Program-made: the position numbers and the translations under genes
The notes under the pieces: generated by a model
Seen by the model: the letters and a program-made list of their open reading frames with translations, nothing else
Told to the model about the DNA's origin: nothing
Database searches by the model: none
Shown: piece after piece, positions 1 to 7,879 of the stretch
Numbering within the stretch: the stretch's first letter is position 1
Layout of the letters: each line of letters opens with the position of its first letter
Assembly: GCF_947254095.1 (NCBI RefSeq)
Contig: NZ_CAMYBV010000001.1
Coordinates: 1 to 64,000, forward strand
Source: an uncultured Mobiluncus sp.
GTDB taxonomy: Bacteria > Actinomycetota > Actinomycetes > Actinomycetales > Actinomycetaceae
Direction: 5' to 3'
DNA length: 64,000 nucleotides

Positions 1-689
1 GCAAACTGGACATCACCGCTTTTGCCCTCGCCGAAGTGACCGCGGATTTCCTCGCCTACCTGGACAAATGGCCCAACCTAGCCGAAGCGACCGAATTTCT
101 GGTCATCGCGGCAACTCTGTTGGACATCAAAGCGGCGCGGCTCTTGCCGGGCATGGCTGACAGCGAGGAGGACCTGGAGCTGCTGGAAGCCCAGGACCTG
201 CTGATTTCCCGGCTCATCCAGTATCAAACCTACAAAGAAGCCTCGAACTTTGTAGAGGCGCAGCTCCAGACATTTCAACTGGTGACGGGCCGGGTACCGG
301 GCGATGAGCCGGCTTTGAAACACGTGTTGGCGGAACTGAAAACCCAGATAGATCCAGAGGAGTTAGCGCGACGCGCCGCCGGAACTCTCTACGCGGTTCC
401 TCCCCAAGTTCTGGTCGCTCACCTGCATGATCCGCTCGTTTCGGTCTCTGAGCAGACCGCGGTGCTGACCGAGCGCCTGCAACGTGCCCGCACCCTCACG
501 TTTAAAGAGCTCGTGGCGGACGCCAAAACCCTGCCGGTGGTCATTTCTCGGTTCTTGGCGCTGCTGGATATGTATCGCTCCGGGGTATTGAGTTTTACCC
601 AGGAAAATCCATTGGGTAAGTTAGTTATTATCTGGGTCGGCTCCAGCGACAGCGAGCCCGCACCCCGCAATGAGGACGAATGGGAATGA
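1..689 (+). CDS. scpA: Segregation and condensation protein A (5' end outside window)
   Basis: This is the kleisin subunit of the SMC-ScpAB complex, which helps compact and segregate the replicated chromosome. The frame is open from the first bases of the window (KLDITAFALAEVTADFL), matching the conserved N-terminal-middle part of ScpA, so the true start lies upstream. The following stretch (DIKAARLLPG) is also typical of the family. The C-terminal part (about residues 130-190) would be the winged-helix segment that contacts SMC. The stop overlaps the start of scpB, so the two are translationally coupled. The acidic tail (NEDEWE) is ordinary. Identity rests on family resemblance and on the scpB partner. 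Confidence 0.93.
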   Translation, partial: KLDITAFALAEVTADFLAYLDKWPNLAEATEFLVIAATLLDIKAARLLPGMADSEEDLELLEAQDLLISRLIQYQTYKEASNFVEAQLQTFQLVTGRVPGDEPALKHVLAELKTQIDPEELARRAAGTLYAVPPQVLVAHLHDPLVSVSEQTAVLTERLQRARTLTFKELVADAKTLPVVISRFLALLDMYRSGVLSFTQENPLGKLVIIWVGSSDSEPAPRNEDEWE

Positions 690-1348
690 GCGACAACCAA
701 GACTTGTGGGCTTCCCTGGAAGCTATTTTGATGATTACCGAAGCGCCGGTGGGTGCGGACGTGTTGTCCGAAGCACTGCAAACCCCCGAAACGGAGGTGC
801 TCGCGGCCCTGCAGGGGTTAGCGGCCGAGTATCGCGGCGAGGGTGGGGACGGAGCCCTGTTCAGCCGGCCACGCGGGTTTGAGCTGCGGGAAGTCGGCGG
901 CGGGTGGCGCATCTACGTGGCACCGCAGTTTCAGACCTTGGTGCAGCGTTTCGTCACTCTGGGTTCCACCGGTCGGCTTTCACAAGCGGCGTTGGAAACG
1001 TTGGCGGTGGTCGCTTACAAACAGCCCTGTACCCGCGCCCAAGTCGCCGCCATTCGCGGGGTCAACGTGGATTCAGTAATGCGTAACCTAGCAGCGCGCG
1101 GGCTCATCGAGGAATGCGGCCAGACGAACCTCGGAGCTTTGCTGTACCGCACCACCGCGGCTTTCCTGGAACAGACCGGGTTGGACAGCCTGGAACAGTT
1201 GCCGCCCCTAGCGCCCTATATGCCTGCCAATCCTGACCTATCCGAGGTTTTGGCGTCGGAAACGGCCGATGTCCTGTGGGATGCGCAAACCCAACGCAGC
1301 GCGGACGACGACGATATGAATGAAACAGAAAGCAGTAACGATGACTGA
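686..1348 (+). CDS. scpB: Segregation and condensation protein B
   Basis: ScpB dimerises through winged-helix domains and binds ScpA in the condensin-like SMC complex. Recognisable family stretches are the N-terminal SLEAILMITEAPVGADVLSE and the central QAALETLAVVAYKQPCTRAQ followed by IRGVNVDSVMRNLAARGLIE. The start is set at 686 because its ATGA overlaps the scpA stop; an ATG six bases upstream (680) would add two residues. The C-terminal 30 residues are acidic and Asn/Asp-rich and look disordered. The 3' end overlaps rluB. The gene is the second member of an operon-like run scpA-scpB-rluB-tyrA with every junction overlapping. Confidence 0.93.
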   Translation: MSDNQDLWASLEAILMITEAPVGADVLSEALQTPETEVLAALQGLAAEYRGEGGDGALFSRPRGFELREVGGGWRIYVAPQFQTLVQRFVTLGSTGRLSQAALETLAVVAYKQPCTRAQVAAIRGVNVDSVMRNLAARGLIEECGQTNLGALLYRTTAAFLEQTGLDSLEQLPPLAPYMPANPDLSEVLASETADVLWDAQTQRSADDDDMNETESSNDD

Positions 1349-2156
1349 GATAGAAACCGAAAACACTGTGAACAGTGACAATCCGCCCTTGCCCGAGTCG
1401 AAAACTGCACCCCACCCCCGCCCCGCAGCACCCAGCGAACCCGAGCGCCTCCAAAAGGTACTATCCCGCGCTGGGGTCGCCTCGCGGCGGGCCAGCGAGG
1501 ACTTGATTGCGCAGGGCCGCGTCCAGATAAACGGCGAAACGGTGCGCGAAATGGGGGTAAAAGTCCAGCCCACGGACCGGATTACGGTGGACGGACAGCG
1601 GATACACACCGATACGGTCCTGCAGGTCTGGGCTTTTCACAAGCCCGTTGGCACGGTTTCTTCGATGCAGCCCGAGGACGATCGGCCCTGCATCGGGGAC
1701 TGGGTGACGAAACTGCCAGAGCGGGTCTATAACGTGGGCCGCTTGGACGCCGCCACGGCGGGACTGCTGCTGTTGACCAACAACGGCGAGCTGGCTAACC
1801 GAATCATGCACCCGTCCTACGAAGTCCCGAAAACCTATGTCGCGGTGGTGCAAGGCCAGGTCAAGATGGGTTTGGGTAAGGTGTTGCGCCGTGGGGTCGA
1901 GCTGGAGGACGGCACGGTGAAAGTCGATAAATTCAAACTCATCGAAGTGCGCAAGGGCTCATCGATTGTGCAGCTGACCCTACATTCGGGCAAGAACCGC
2001 GTGGTGCGTCGCCTGCTCTCCGCAGTCGGACACCCGGTGTCTGCCTTGACCCGCACGGGAATCGCCAACCTGACTTTGGACGGCCTGAAAGAGGGCCAGT
2101 TCCGGCTGCTGCACGGCAACGAACTGGCCGCCCTACAAGAAATGGTGGGACTATGA
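1341..2156 (+). CDS. rluB: Ribosomal large-subunit pseudouridine synthase (RluB/RsuA family)
   Basis: The enzyme isomerises a uridine in rRNA to pseudouridine. After about 35 variable Pro-rich residues comes an S4 RNA-binding domain (ERLQKVLSRAGVASRRASED). The catalytic core carries the RsuA-family signature with the nucleophilic Asp (VGRLDAATAGLLLLTNNGEL) and the later KNRVVRRLLSAVGHPV segment. The start at 1341 overlaps the scpB stop by eight bases; an in-frame ATG at 1320 would add MKQKAVT and is less economical. The stop shares ATGA with tyrA. In actinobacteria the gene next to scpB is normally called rluB, which is followed here; the exact target uridine cannot be read from sequence. Confidence 0.9.
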   Translation: MTEIETENTVNSDNPPLPESKTAPHPRPAAPSEPERLQKVLSRAGVASRRASEDLIAQGRVQINGETVREMGVKVQPTDRITVDGQRIHTDTVLQVWAFHKPVGTVSSMQPEDDRPCIGDWVTKLPERVYNVGRLDAATAGLLLLTNNGELANRIMHPSYEVPKTYVAVVQGQVKMGLGKVLRRGVELEDGTVKVDKFKLIEVRKGSSIVQLTLHSGKNRVVRRLLSAVGHPVSALTRTGIANLTLDGLKEGQFRLLHGNELAALQEMVGL

Positions 2157-3382
2157 GCGAGACCTTGCCGCAATCTGCCCCGCAGCCCTGTGCCACCGTG
2201 GTTGGCACGCGGGGTCCGGTGTTAATTATCGGCGCGGGTTTAATCGGAGGTTCTGTCGGTCTGGCGCTGTGCCGCGCGGGAGTGGACGTTTACCTGCGAG
2301 ATGCGTCCCCGACAGCGATGGCTTTGGGCGAGAGCCTGGGAGCCGGACGGGTCTGGCGCGAGGGTCTTCCCGCGCCTTCTCTAGTGTTGGTCGCGACCCC
2401 TCCCGATGTGACTGCCGGTGTCGTGTTGGCGGCTTTGCGGGAGTTTCCCGCGGCTTTCGTATTTGACGTCAGTTCCGTGAAAGACGCGGTGGTGCACGAG
2501 GTCGTGGCGGGGGATTGTGCCGCGGCGCCGCGCTATTGCTCGGTACACCCCATGGCTGGCAAGGAAGTGAACGGAGTGGGAGCTGCCACCGCGGACTTAT
2601 TCGCGGGTCGACCCTGGGTGGTGGTGGCGCATGAGACGACCCGCCCTGACGTGGTGTTGGCGGCGCGGACTTTAGGGACAGACCTGGGCGCGTTCTTGTT
2701 GACTTTGGATGCTGACGAGCACGACCGGGCAGTAGCGTTGGTTTCGCACGTGCCTCAGCTGGTGTCCTCCCTGATGGCGGGGCTGCTGGTGACGGCGCCT
2801 CCGGCTGCTTTGGAACTGTCTGGTGGCGGCTTGCGCGACGTAACCCGCATTGCGGCCTCGGATCCGCGGCTGTGGAACGCTATCTTGGCGGGCAACGAAA
2901 CCGCGGTGCGCGAAATCCTGGTGGAATTGCAAGGTAACCTGCAGGCTCTCATCGCCGGACTGAGCCCGGATATTCCCTGCGACACCGGCGACCCGGACGG
3001 TAGTCCGACCGAAACAATCCCGCCCACCCGGCCTTGTGACCCCTCTGAGAATAGCGCGCGCACCGCCTGGAACTCTCCCGCGGTGGGCGCCATTAATACC
3101 GTGTTAGTGCGCGGAAACGAGGGCGTGGGGCGGATTCCCGGCAAGCACGGTGATGCCGCCTCGAAGTACGGGGTGGTGGCAGTGCTGGTCCCGGACGAGC
3201 CGGGTTTCCTGGGACGTTTGTTCAACGATGTGGGGTCAGCCGGCATGAATGTGGAGGATTTTCGCCTGGAACACTCGTTGGGACAAGCGCGCGGGCTGGC
3301 CTACCTGTATGTGACACCGGCTTCGGTAGAGCCGCTGATGGCATACCTGTCGCAACGGGGCTGGTCCCTAGCGGAGGTCTGA
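2153..3382 (+). CDS. tyrA: Prephenate dehydrogenase with C-terminal ACT-like domain
   Basis: Catalyses NAD(P)-dependent oxidative decarboxylation of prephenate to 4-hydroxyphenylpyruvate in tyrosine synthesis. The Rossmann motif is near residue 25 (VLIIGAGLIGGSVG), and the catalytic/prephenate-binding segment SVHPMAGKEVNGVGAA is present, as is the helical domain with HVPQLVSSLMAG. From about residue 335 a segment beginning GVVAVLVPDEPGFLGRLFND resembles an ACT domain, the usual place for tyrosine feedback control. Between them is a Pro/Thr-rich linker of about 40 residues. The start overlaps the rluB stop (ATGA). After the stop, a hairpin at 3416-3446 (GGCAAAA/TTTTGCC arms) may end the scpA-tyrA transcript, although it lacks a long T-run. 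Confidence 0.9.
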   Translation: MSETLPQSAPQPCATVVGTRGPVLIIGAGLIGGSVGLALCRAGVDVYLRDASPTAMALGESLGAGRVWREGLPAPSLVLVATPPDVTAGVVLAALREFPAAFVFDVSSVKDAVVHEVVAGDCAAAPRYCSVHPMAGKEVNGVGAATADLFAGRPWVVVAHETTRPDVVLAARTLGTDLGAFLLTLDADEHDRAVALVSHVPQLVSSLMAGLLVTAPPAALELSGGGLRDVTRIAASDPRLWNAILAGNETAVREILVELQGNLQALIAGLSPDIPCDTGDPDGSPTETIPPTRPCDPSENSARTAWNSPAVGAINTVLVRGNEGVGRIPGKHGDAASKYGVVAVLVPDEPGFLGRLFNDVGSAGMNVEDFRLEHSLGQARGLAYLYVTPASVEPLMAYLSQRGWSLAEV

Positions 3383-3531
3383 ACCGGCAGAACGCTTATA
3401 GCGCCAGATTTTTTCGGCAAAACGGGTCATTACAAGCCCTTTTGCCTGTAAAATAGGCTTGCTTAGGGCGTTACCGGTTTCAATGTGGAATACTGGAGCC
3501 TTGCTAAATACCTGGAAAGTGTAGGGGAGTC

Positions 3532-4257
3532 ATGGAATACGCGAACTATGAGGCATTGCGCGAAAAGATTTTGGGGCGCGGGGTGGTGGTCGCCATCGAC
3601 GGCCCCAGTGGTTCGGGTAAATCCACCATTTCGCGCAACGTGGCGGCAGCCCTCGATTTGGGCTACCTCGATACGGGAGCGATGTATCGCGCCGCGGCTT
3701 GGGGGGTGGAGCACCGCGGGGCGGACCTCAACGATCCCGTAGCCATCGCGGCAGCGGTGCAGACCATGAAGTTCACCGTCAACGCGGTTCCCCACGCGCC
3801 CAGGATTTTTGTGGACGATATCGATGTCATGCACGTGATTCGTACGGATCACATCAACACCATCGTGTCCGCTGTCTCGAGCGTACCGGAGGTGCGTACC
3901 ACGCTGATTGCGCTGCAGCGCGACATCATCGCCCAGGCCCGCGAATCCACCCGCGGTATCGTGGTGGAAGGTCGGGACATCACCACCGTGGTGGCTCCGG
4001 ATGCACAAGTGCGGATTCTCTTGACTGCCAGTGCGGCGACGCGGGTTAGTCGGCGGGCTTTGGCCGATCAAGGTGACGTTCAGAGCGAAACCCTGGACCG
4101 AGAACGCGCCTTGGTGTTGGATCGCGATGCCCGCGATGCCAAAGTCACTTCTTTCCACGCGGCCGCCGATGGGGTGACCACGGTGGACTCCACCGATTTG
4201 AGCGTGTCGCAAACTTTAGATACGGTTATGCGTCTGATTGATCAGGCGACGAATTGA
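3532..4257 (+). CDS. cmk: Cytidylate kinase
   Basis: Phosphorylates CMP and dCMP with ATP in the pyrimidine salvage pathway. The P-loop is at residues 21-29 (GPSGSGKST), followed by the CMP-binding signature LGYLDTGAMYRA. VVEGRDITTVVAPDA and the lid-like SRRALADQGD are also typical. The length (241 aa) is normal. The start ATG follows AGGGGAGTC at close range. It lies 149 bases after tyrA; that gap contains a candidate hairpin (3416-3446) and a TAAAAT hexamer (3449-3454) that could be a -10, so cmk-der may form its own transcription unit. The gene is followed by der, a standard actinobacterial arrangement. Confidence 0.95.
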   Translation: MEYANYEALREKILGRGVVVAIDGPSGSGKSTISRNVAAALDLGYLDTGAMYRAAAWGVEHRGADLNDPVAIAAAVQTMKFTVNAVPHAPRIFVDDIDVMHVIRTDHINTIVSAVSSVPEVRTTLIALQRDIIAQARESTRGIVVEGRDITTVVAPDAQVRILLTASAATRVSRRALADQGDVQSETLDRERALVLDRDARDAKVTSFHAAADGVTTVDSTDLSVSQTLDTVMRLIDQATN

Positions 4258-4301
4258 GGCTTGGCCCGGACTTTGGCCAGGCAATAACGCACGGGGGAAT
4301 A

Positions 4302-5873
4302 ATGACCGAAGAAACCACCGGAGACACCGGAGACGTGACGCTGTCTCAACAGCCCAATCAGATTGCGTCCAGCGATGAACTCCCTGACGTGGAATACGAA
4401 AACTTTGTCGATGATGGCACGTTAGACCCCGCGGACGCAGCGCGGGAAGCGATGCTGCGCGAGGGGCTGCAAGATTACGACTTGGAGCCGGAGGATTTGG
4501 ATCTTCTGTCCGGAGACGTGACTCTGGACTCCGCCGGACTATCCGCCGCGCCAAACTGGCCCACCCTTGCCGTGGTGGGGCGCCCTAACGTCGGCAAATC
4601 CACCCTGGTGAACCGCATTTTGGGGCGCCGCGAAGCCGTGGTGCTGGACGAACCGGGAGTGACGCGAGACCGGGTCACTTATGATGCCCACTGGAACGGG
4701 CGCAATTTTCACCTGGTTGATACTGGCGGCTGGGACGTGGGGGTTTCCGGGCTTGACCGAGCGGTTGCAGACCAGGCCGAAATCGCGATTGACCTGGCGG
4801 ACGCCGCATTGTTCGTGGTGGACGCGAACGTGGGGGCGACCGCTACCGATGAGCGTTTGATGAAGCTGCTGCGCCGTTCCGGCAAACCGGTGCTGCTGGT
4901 GGCCAACAAAGTCGACTCGGAGCGGCAAGAGGCCGATGCCGCTGCCTTATGGAACCTCGGCATGGGTCAGCCCTACCCGATTTCTGCCCTGCACGGGCGC
5001 GGGACCGGAGACTTGCTGGACGCCATTTTGCAGGTGTTACCCCAGGCCGGAGCCACACCGGTGACTCGTGCCGAAGACTCTACGCCGCGGGTCGCCCTTG
5101 TGGGCCGACCCAACGTGGGTAAGTCCTCGCTGCTCAACGCCCTGTCCGGGGCGGGACGAGCCGTGGTTTCAGAAGTACCCGGCACCACTCGCGATCCGGT
5201 AGACGAGGTCTTGGAGCTGGACGGGCAGCAGTGGGTTTTTGTAGACACCGCGGGGGTGCGTCGGCGGGTCAAACGCAGCGTGGGAGCGGATTACTACTCG
5301 GTGTTGCGCACCCAAGCCGCCATCGAAAACGCTGATGTGGCGCTGGTCTTGTTGGACGGTGGAGAACCTCTCACGGAACAAGACGTGCGGGTCGTGAACC
5401 AAGTCGTCGAGGCAGGCCGTGCCTTAGTGCTGGTGAACAACAAGTGGGATCTGGTGGACGAATACCGCCAGGGCGAGTTGAAATACGAACAAGAGGCGGA
5501 TTTGGCGCACGTGTCTTGGGCGCCGAAGATTAACGTCTCGGCGAAGACCGGCTGGCACACGAACCGGATTGCCCGGGCATTGCGAGCGGCCTTGGAGGGT
5601 TGGACCATTCGGATCCCGACTTCGCGTTTGAACGCATTTTTGGGCGAGCTGGTAGCGGCTCACCCCCATCCGCTACGCGGCGGCAAACAGCCGCGTATCC
5701 TCTACGCCACCCAGGCGGGGGTGTGTCCGCCTCGTTTTGTCCTGTTCACCACCGGTTTCCTTGACCCGCAGTACCGGCGTTTCATCGAACACCGTCTGCG
5801 GGACACCTTTGGTTTCGTAGGTACCCCGGTGCGCATCGGGGTACGGGTGCGTGAAAAGCGGAAAGGCCGCTAG
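4302..5873 (+). CDS. der: Ribosome biogenesis GTPase Der (EngA)
   Basis: Double-GTPase needed for 50S subunit maturation. An acidic, probably disordered N-terminal extension of about 85 residues precedes the first G domain (GRPNVGKS at residues 93-100, then DTGG, NKVD). The second G domain starts near residue 268 (GRPNVGKSS, VDTAGVRRR, NNKWDL). The C-terminal KH-like domain ends in a basic tail (VREKRKGR). The start at 4302 is preceded by GGGGGAA at good spacing; the in-frame TTG at 4254 lacks this. The gene is 44 bases downstream of cmk, consistent with one operon. N-terminal extensions are common in actinobacterial Der. Confidence 0.95.
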   Translation: MTEETTGDTGDVTLSQQPNQIASSDELPDVEYENFVDDGTLDPADAAREAMLREGLQDYDLEPEDLDLLSGDVTLDSAGLSAAPNWPTLAVVGRPNVGKSTLVNRILGRREAVVLDEPGVTRDRVTYDAHWNGRNFHLVDTGGWDVGVSGLDRAVADQAEIAIDLADAALFVVDANVGATATDERLMKLLRRSGKPVLLVANKVDSERQEADAAALWNLGMGQPYPISALHGRGTGDLLDAILQVLPQAGATPVTRAEDSTPRVALVGRPNVGKSSLLNALSGAGRAVVSEVPGTTRDPVDEVLELDGQQWVFVDTAGVRRRVKRSVGADYYSVLRTQAAIENADVALVLLDGGEPLTEQDVRVVNQVVEAGRALVLVNNKWDLVDEYRQGELKYEQEADLAHVSWAPKINVSAKTGWHTNRIARALRAALEGWTIRIPTSRLNAFLGELVAAHPHPLRGGKQPRILYATQAGVCPPRFVLFTTGFLDPQYRRFIEHRLRDTFGFVGTPVRIGVRVREKRKGR

Positions 5874-5890
5874 GATTTTCCGCGATTTTC
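5858..5890 (+). terminator. Possible weak terminator at the end of der
   Basis: The arms GCGGAAA (5858-5864) and TTTCCGC (5877-5883) can pair across a 12-base loop that includes the der stop codon, and GATTTTCC follows. The stem is short and the T-run interrupted, so this is only a candidate for separating der from the tRNA-Pro gene. Confidence 0.35.
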
Positions 5891-5984
5891 CAACGATTTA
5901 TTCATTTTTCAAGCGTCCCGGGCGGCAGCGTTTTTCCCTTCGGTTGCCAATAGGGTAAAGTATCTATGTTGCTTTTTGGGCAAT

Positions 5985-6058
<74 letters not shown>

Positions 6059-6722
6059 CAGTTTGTTTAACGGGTGGCTCCTTTTTGAGCAGAGGCGGAT
6101 TGGCACTGACGGTCCTGGCTTCTGGTTCGCTGAGAACGAAATTTTGGCTTCAATTTCGCCTTCAATAAATAATCTAAACAGTCTCTAGATTTTTGAACTA
6201 TGTTCACGGAATGAATGCAAAATACCACCACCCGGTCGGCTATCACGGCGAGAGGCAATTGTCCCGAAACTCAGCTCAAATCTGAGGGTTAGCTGAGAAA
6301 ATGCTTAAATTCGCCAAGCGTTCCTGAATGTCTGAGTTTTTTTAGTAAATCTCTTAGGAATCTGGTGGTGAGGAGCACGGCAATTTTCGGTGAATCTGGC
6401 GTGTCGCGCTCACCAGAGACGCCTAATCCCGATAAATGCCCTCTCACGTGGGATTTTGTTGCAAAACAGGGCTGTGTCTAAGTTCAAATGTGAATACAAA
6501 ATTGATTTTAATGTCAGGTCAAATGACACCACTGTTCGCATCTCTAAAATGTGATATTCCTCACATAAATGAAAGATTCCTTACCGTCTGGAAACGTTTT
6601 AAATGTTGATAATTCAGCGATTTTTCCTGTCACCCAGCTTAAAACTTACTGAGATGAAAAATTTGACTTCAAATTGGGCGACCGGGAGGAGTAATCAATC
6701 GGCGTCATTGAGCCAAAATCGA
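6059..6722. other. Long AT-rich intergenic stretch without a recognisable gene
   Basis: About 660 bases between tRNA-Pro and the promoter area of the surface protein have visibly lower GC than both flanks. I find no frame with a credible start, SD and codon use on either strand. One modest inverted repeat is present (CTCAGCT ... AGCTGAG near 6269-6297). It could hold an sRNA or be decayed DNA; nothing in the sequence decides this. Confidence 0.6.
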
Positions 6723-6729
6723 CTATACT

Positions 6730-6822
6730 TATAAGTACGGGTTGGCTGTAAGAAGGGTAACCGGAAGACAGCAACCGAAGAGCGATATACAGGGTATCGC
6801 TGGAGCATGGAGGTCTCCGATC
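6730..6822 (+). promoter_or_regulatory. Hairpin-rich 5' leader of the LARTG surface protein
   Basis: Just upstream of the start codon three inverted repeats follow one another. GGTTG(G)CTGT (from about 6740) pairs with ACAGCAACC (about 6768-6776) around one bulged base. AGCGATA (6780-6786) pairs perfectly with TATCGCT (6795-6801) around a seven-base loop. GGAG ... CTCC spans the SD region (about 6802-6819). A possible promoter, TTGAGC at 6708-6713 and TATAAG at 6730-6735 with a 16-base spacer, would put the start of RNA just before the first hairpin. I cannot match the structure to a known riboswitch class. Confidence 0.45.
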
Positions 6823-7782
6823 ATGAAAAATTCACATAAGCTTTACGCCGCAGGAGGCGGCTTACTTATAGCTGCGGTGATGGGCTTCGCTCCGTCTTTC
6901 GCGGACGATGGCACGCAGGCCGCATTAGGAGCGGATCCCGCCATAGAGGTGGCGGGCGCTACTGCTGCGGAAAATGACATTACTGTCGCTGGTACTGAGG
7001 AAGCTACGCAGGCGACTCAGGGTGAACCGGCTGCTTCTGAGGAAGCCACCGAGGAACCTGCCCCGGGTGCGGAACCCGCCGCGCAGGAAACCACGCCAGC
7101 CCCCGAAACCACCGAAACGGAAGTCTCTGAATCCGCAGAGGAACAGACTGCCGCTCCCGCCGAAGAGGGCATTGCTGCCCAGGCTGAGCCCGCCGAGGAA
7201 GCCGCTCCGGCTGAACCTCAGGCCGAGGAGGCTGCTACCGCCGCTGAGCCGGCAGAAGCTGCTGAACCTGCCCCGACGCAGGTCGTTCCTGTTACTTATG
7301 TAGTGCCTCACTACAGCGCCATGGCTCCCGTTTCCACTCCGGTCGCGGCTCCTGACCCCCAGGCTCCCGCCCCGTTGCTGACCATGGCAAAGACCGAAAA
7401 CACTCCTCCGGCTGACCCTAACGGTCAATCCCAGGTTGTGTGGTTTGAGCTTCCGGAACCTGCCGGTCCGGCTTTGGTTCCTGGTCAGACCACCCCGTTG
7501 CTGAATGCGGCTGTTTCTGAGGCCCCGGCAGTCAACGCCAACGTGGTTCCCGCCACCGCTGTCCAGACTTCCGCCGTGCAGGCGGCTCCTGCTCAGCAGG
7601 CCCAAGTCAATCGGGCTCAGACCGTCTCCGAAGCTGGTTCCTTGAGCCGCTCCCTGGCTCGCACCGGCTCCGTTGCTCAGTATGCTGCTTTGCTCTCTGT
7701 CGCTGCCTTGATTGCCGGCGTCGGATTGCTGGCTGGCGCAGTCGCCACCACGCGTCGCCGCGCTAGCAAGGTTGAAAGGTAA
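6823..7782 (+). CDS. Sortase-anchored, Ala/Glu/Pro-rich surface protein (LARTG signal)
   Basis: Predicted 319-residue cell-wall protein of unknown role. Residues 1-27 form a signal peptide (two-Lys n-region, hydrophobic core, PSFA cleavage region). Residues of about 35-165 are a low-complexity Ala/Glu/Pro/Thr segment, probably an extended wall-spanning stalk; the rest is Pro/Ala/Val-rich with no domain I know. At residues 278-282 the sequence LARTG is followed by a hydrophobic segment and the basic tail TTRRRASKVER, the tripartite cell-wall sorting signal. LAxTG is the motif associated with class E sortases of high-GC Gram-positives. No sortase gene is in the window. The start is fixed by GGAGG at about 6809-6813; an upstream in-frame TTG would bury the signal peptide. 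Confidence 0.8.
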   Translation: MKNSHKLYAAGGGLLIAAVMGFAPSFADDGTQAALGADPAIEVAGATAAENDITVAGTEEATQATQGEPAASEEATEEPAPGAEPAAQETTPAPETTETEVSESAEEQTAAPAEEGIAAQAEPAEEAAPAEPQAEEAATAAEPAEAAEPAPTQVVPVTYVVPHYSAMAPVSTPVAAPDPQAPAPLLTMAKTENTPPADPNGQSQVVWFELPEPAGPALVPGQTTPLLNAAVSEAPAVNANVVPATAVQTSAVQAAPAQQAQVNRAQTVSEAGSLSRSLARTGSVAQYAALLSVAALIAGVGLLAGAVATTRRRASKVER

Positions 7783-7816
7783 CTCGTTCAATCTGAATAA
7801 CTAAAACCTCCACTGG

Positions 7817-7848
7817 TTGGATCCGCCGCGTGCGGGTCCAACTTGATT
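7817..7848 (+). terminator. Rho-independent terminator after the surface protein gene
   Basis: The arms TTGGATCCGC (7817-7826) and GCGGGTCCAA (7832-7841) form a ten-base-pair stem with one G-T wobble and a five-base loop, followed by CTTGATTT. It sits between two convergent genes and may serve both. Confidence 0.6.
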
Positions 7849-7879
7849 TAAGCCCTCAATGCGCCATCCCGCGCAGAGC

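Noticed and set aside
6925..7791. Long Gly/Arg/Ser-rich open frame antisense to the LARTG protein
   Set aside because: It arises from the reverse complement of biased Ala/Glu/Pro codons, and the sense strand has a signal peptide and sorting signal.
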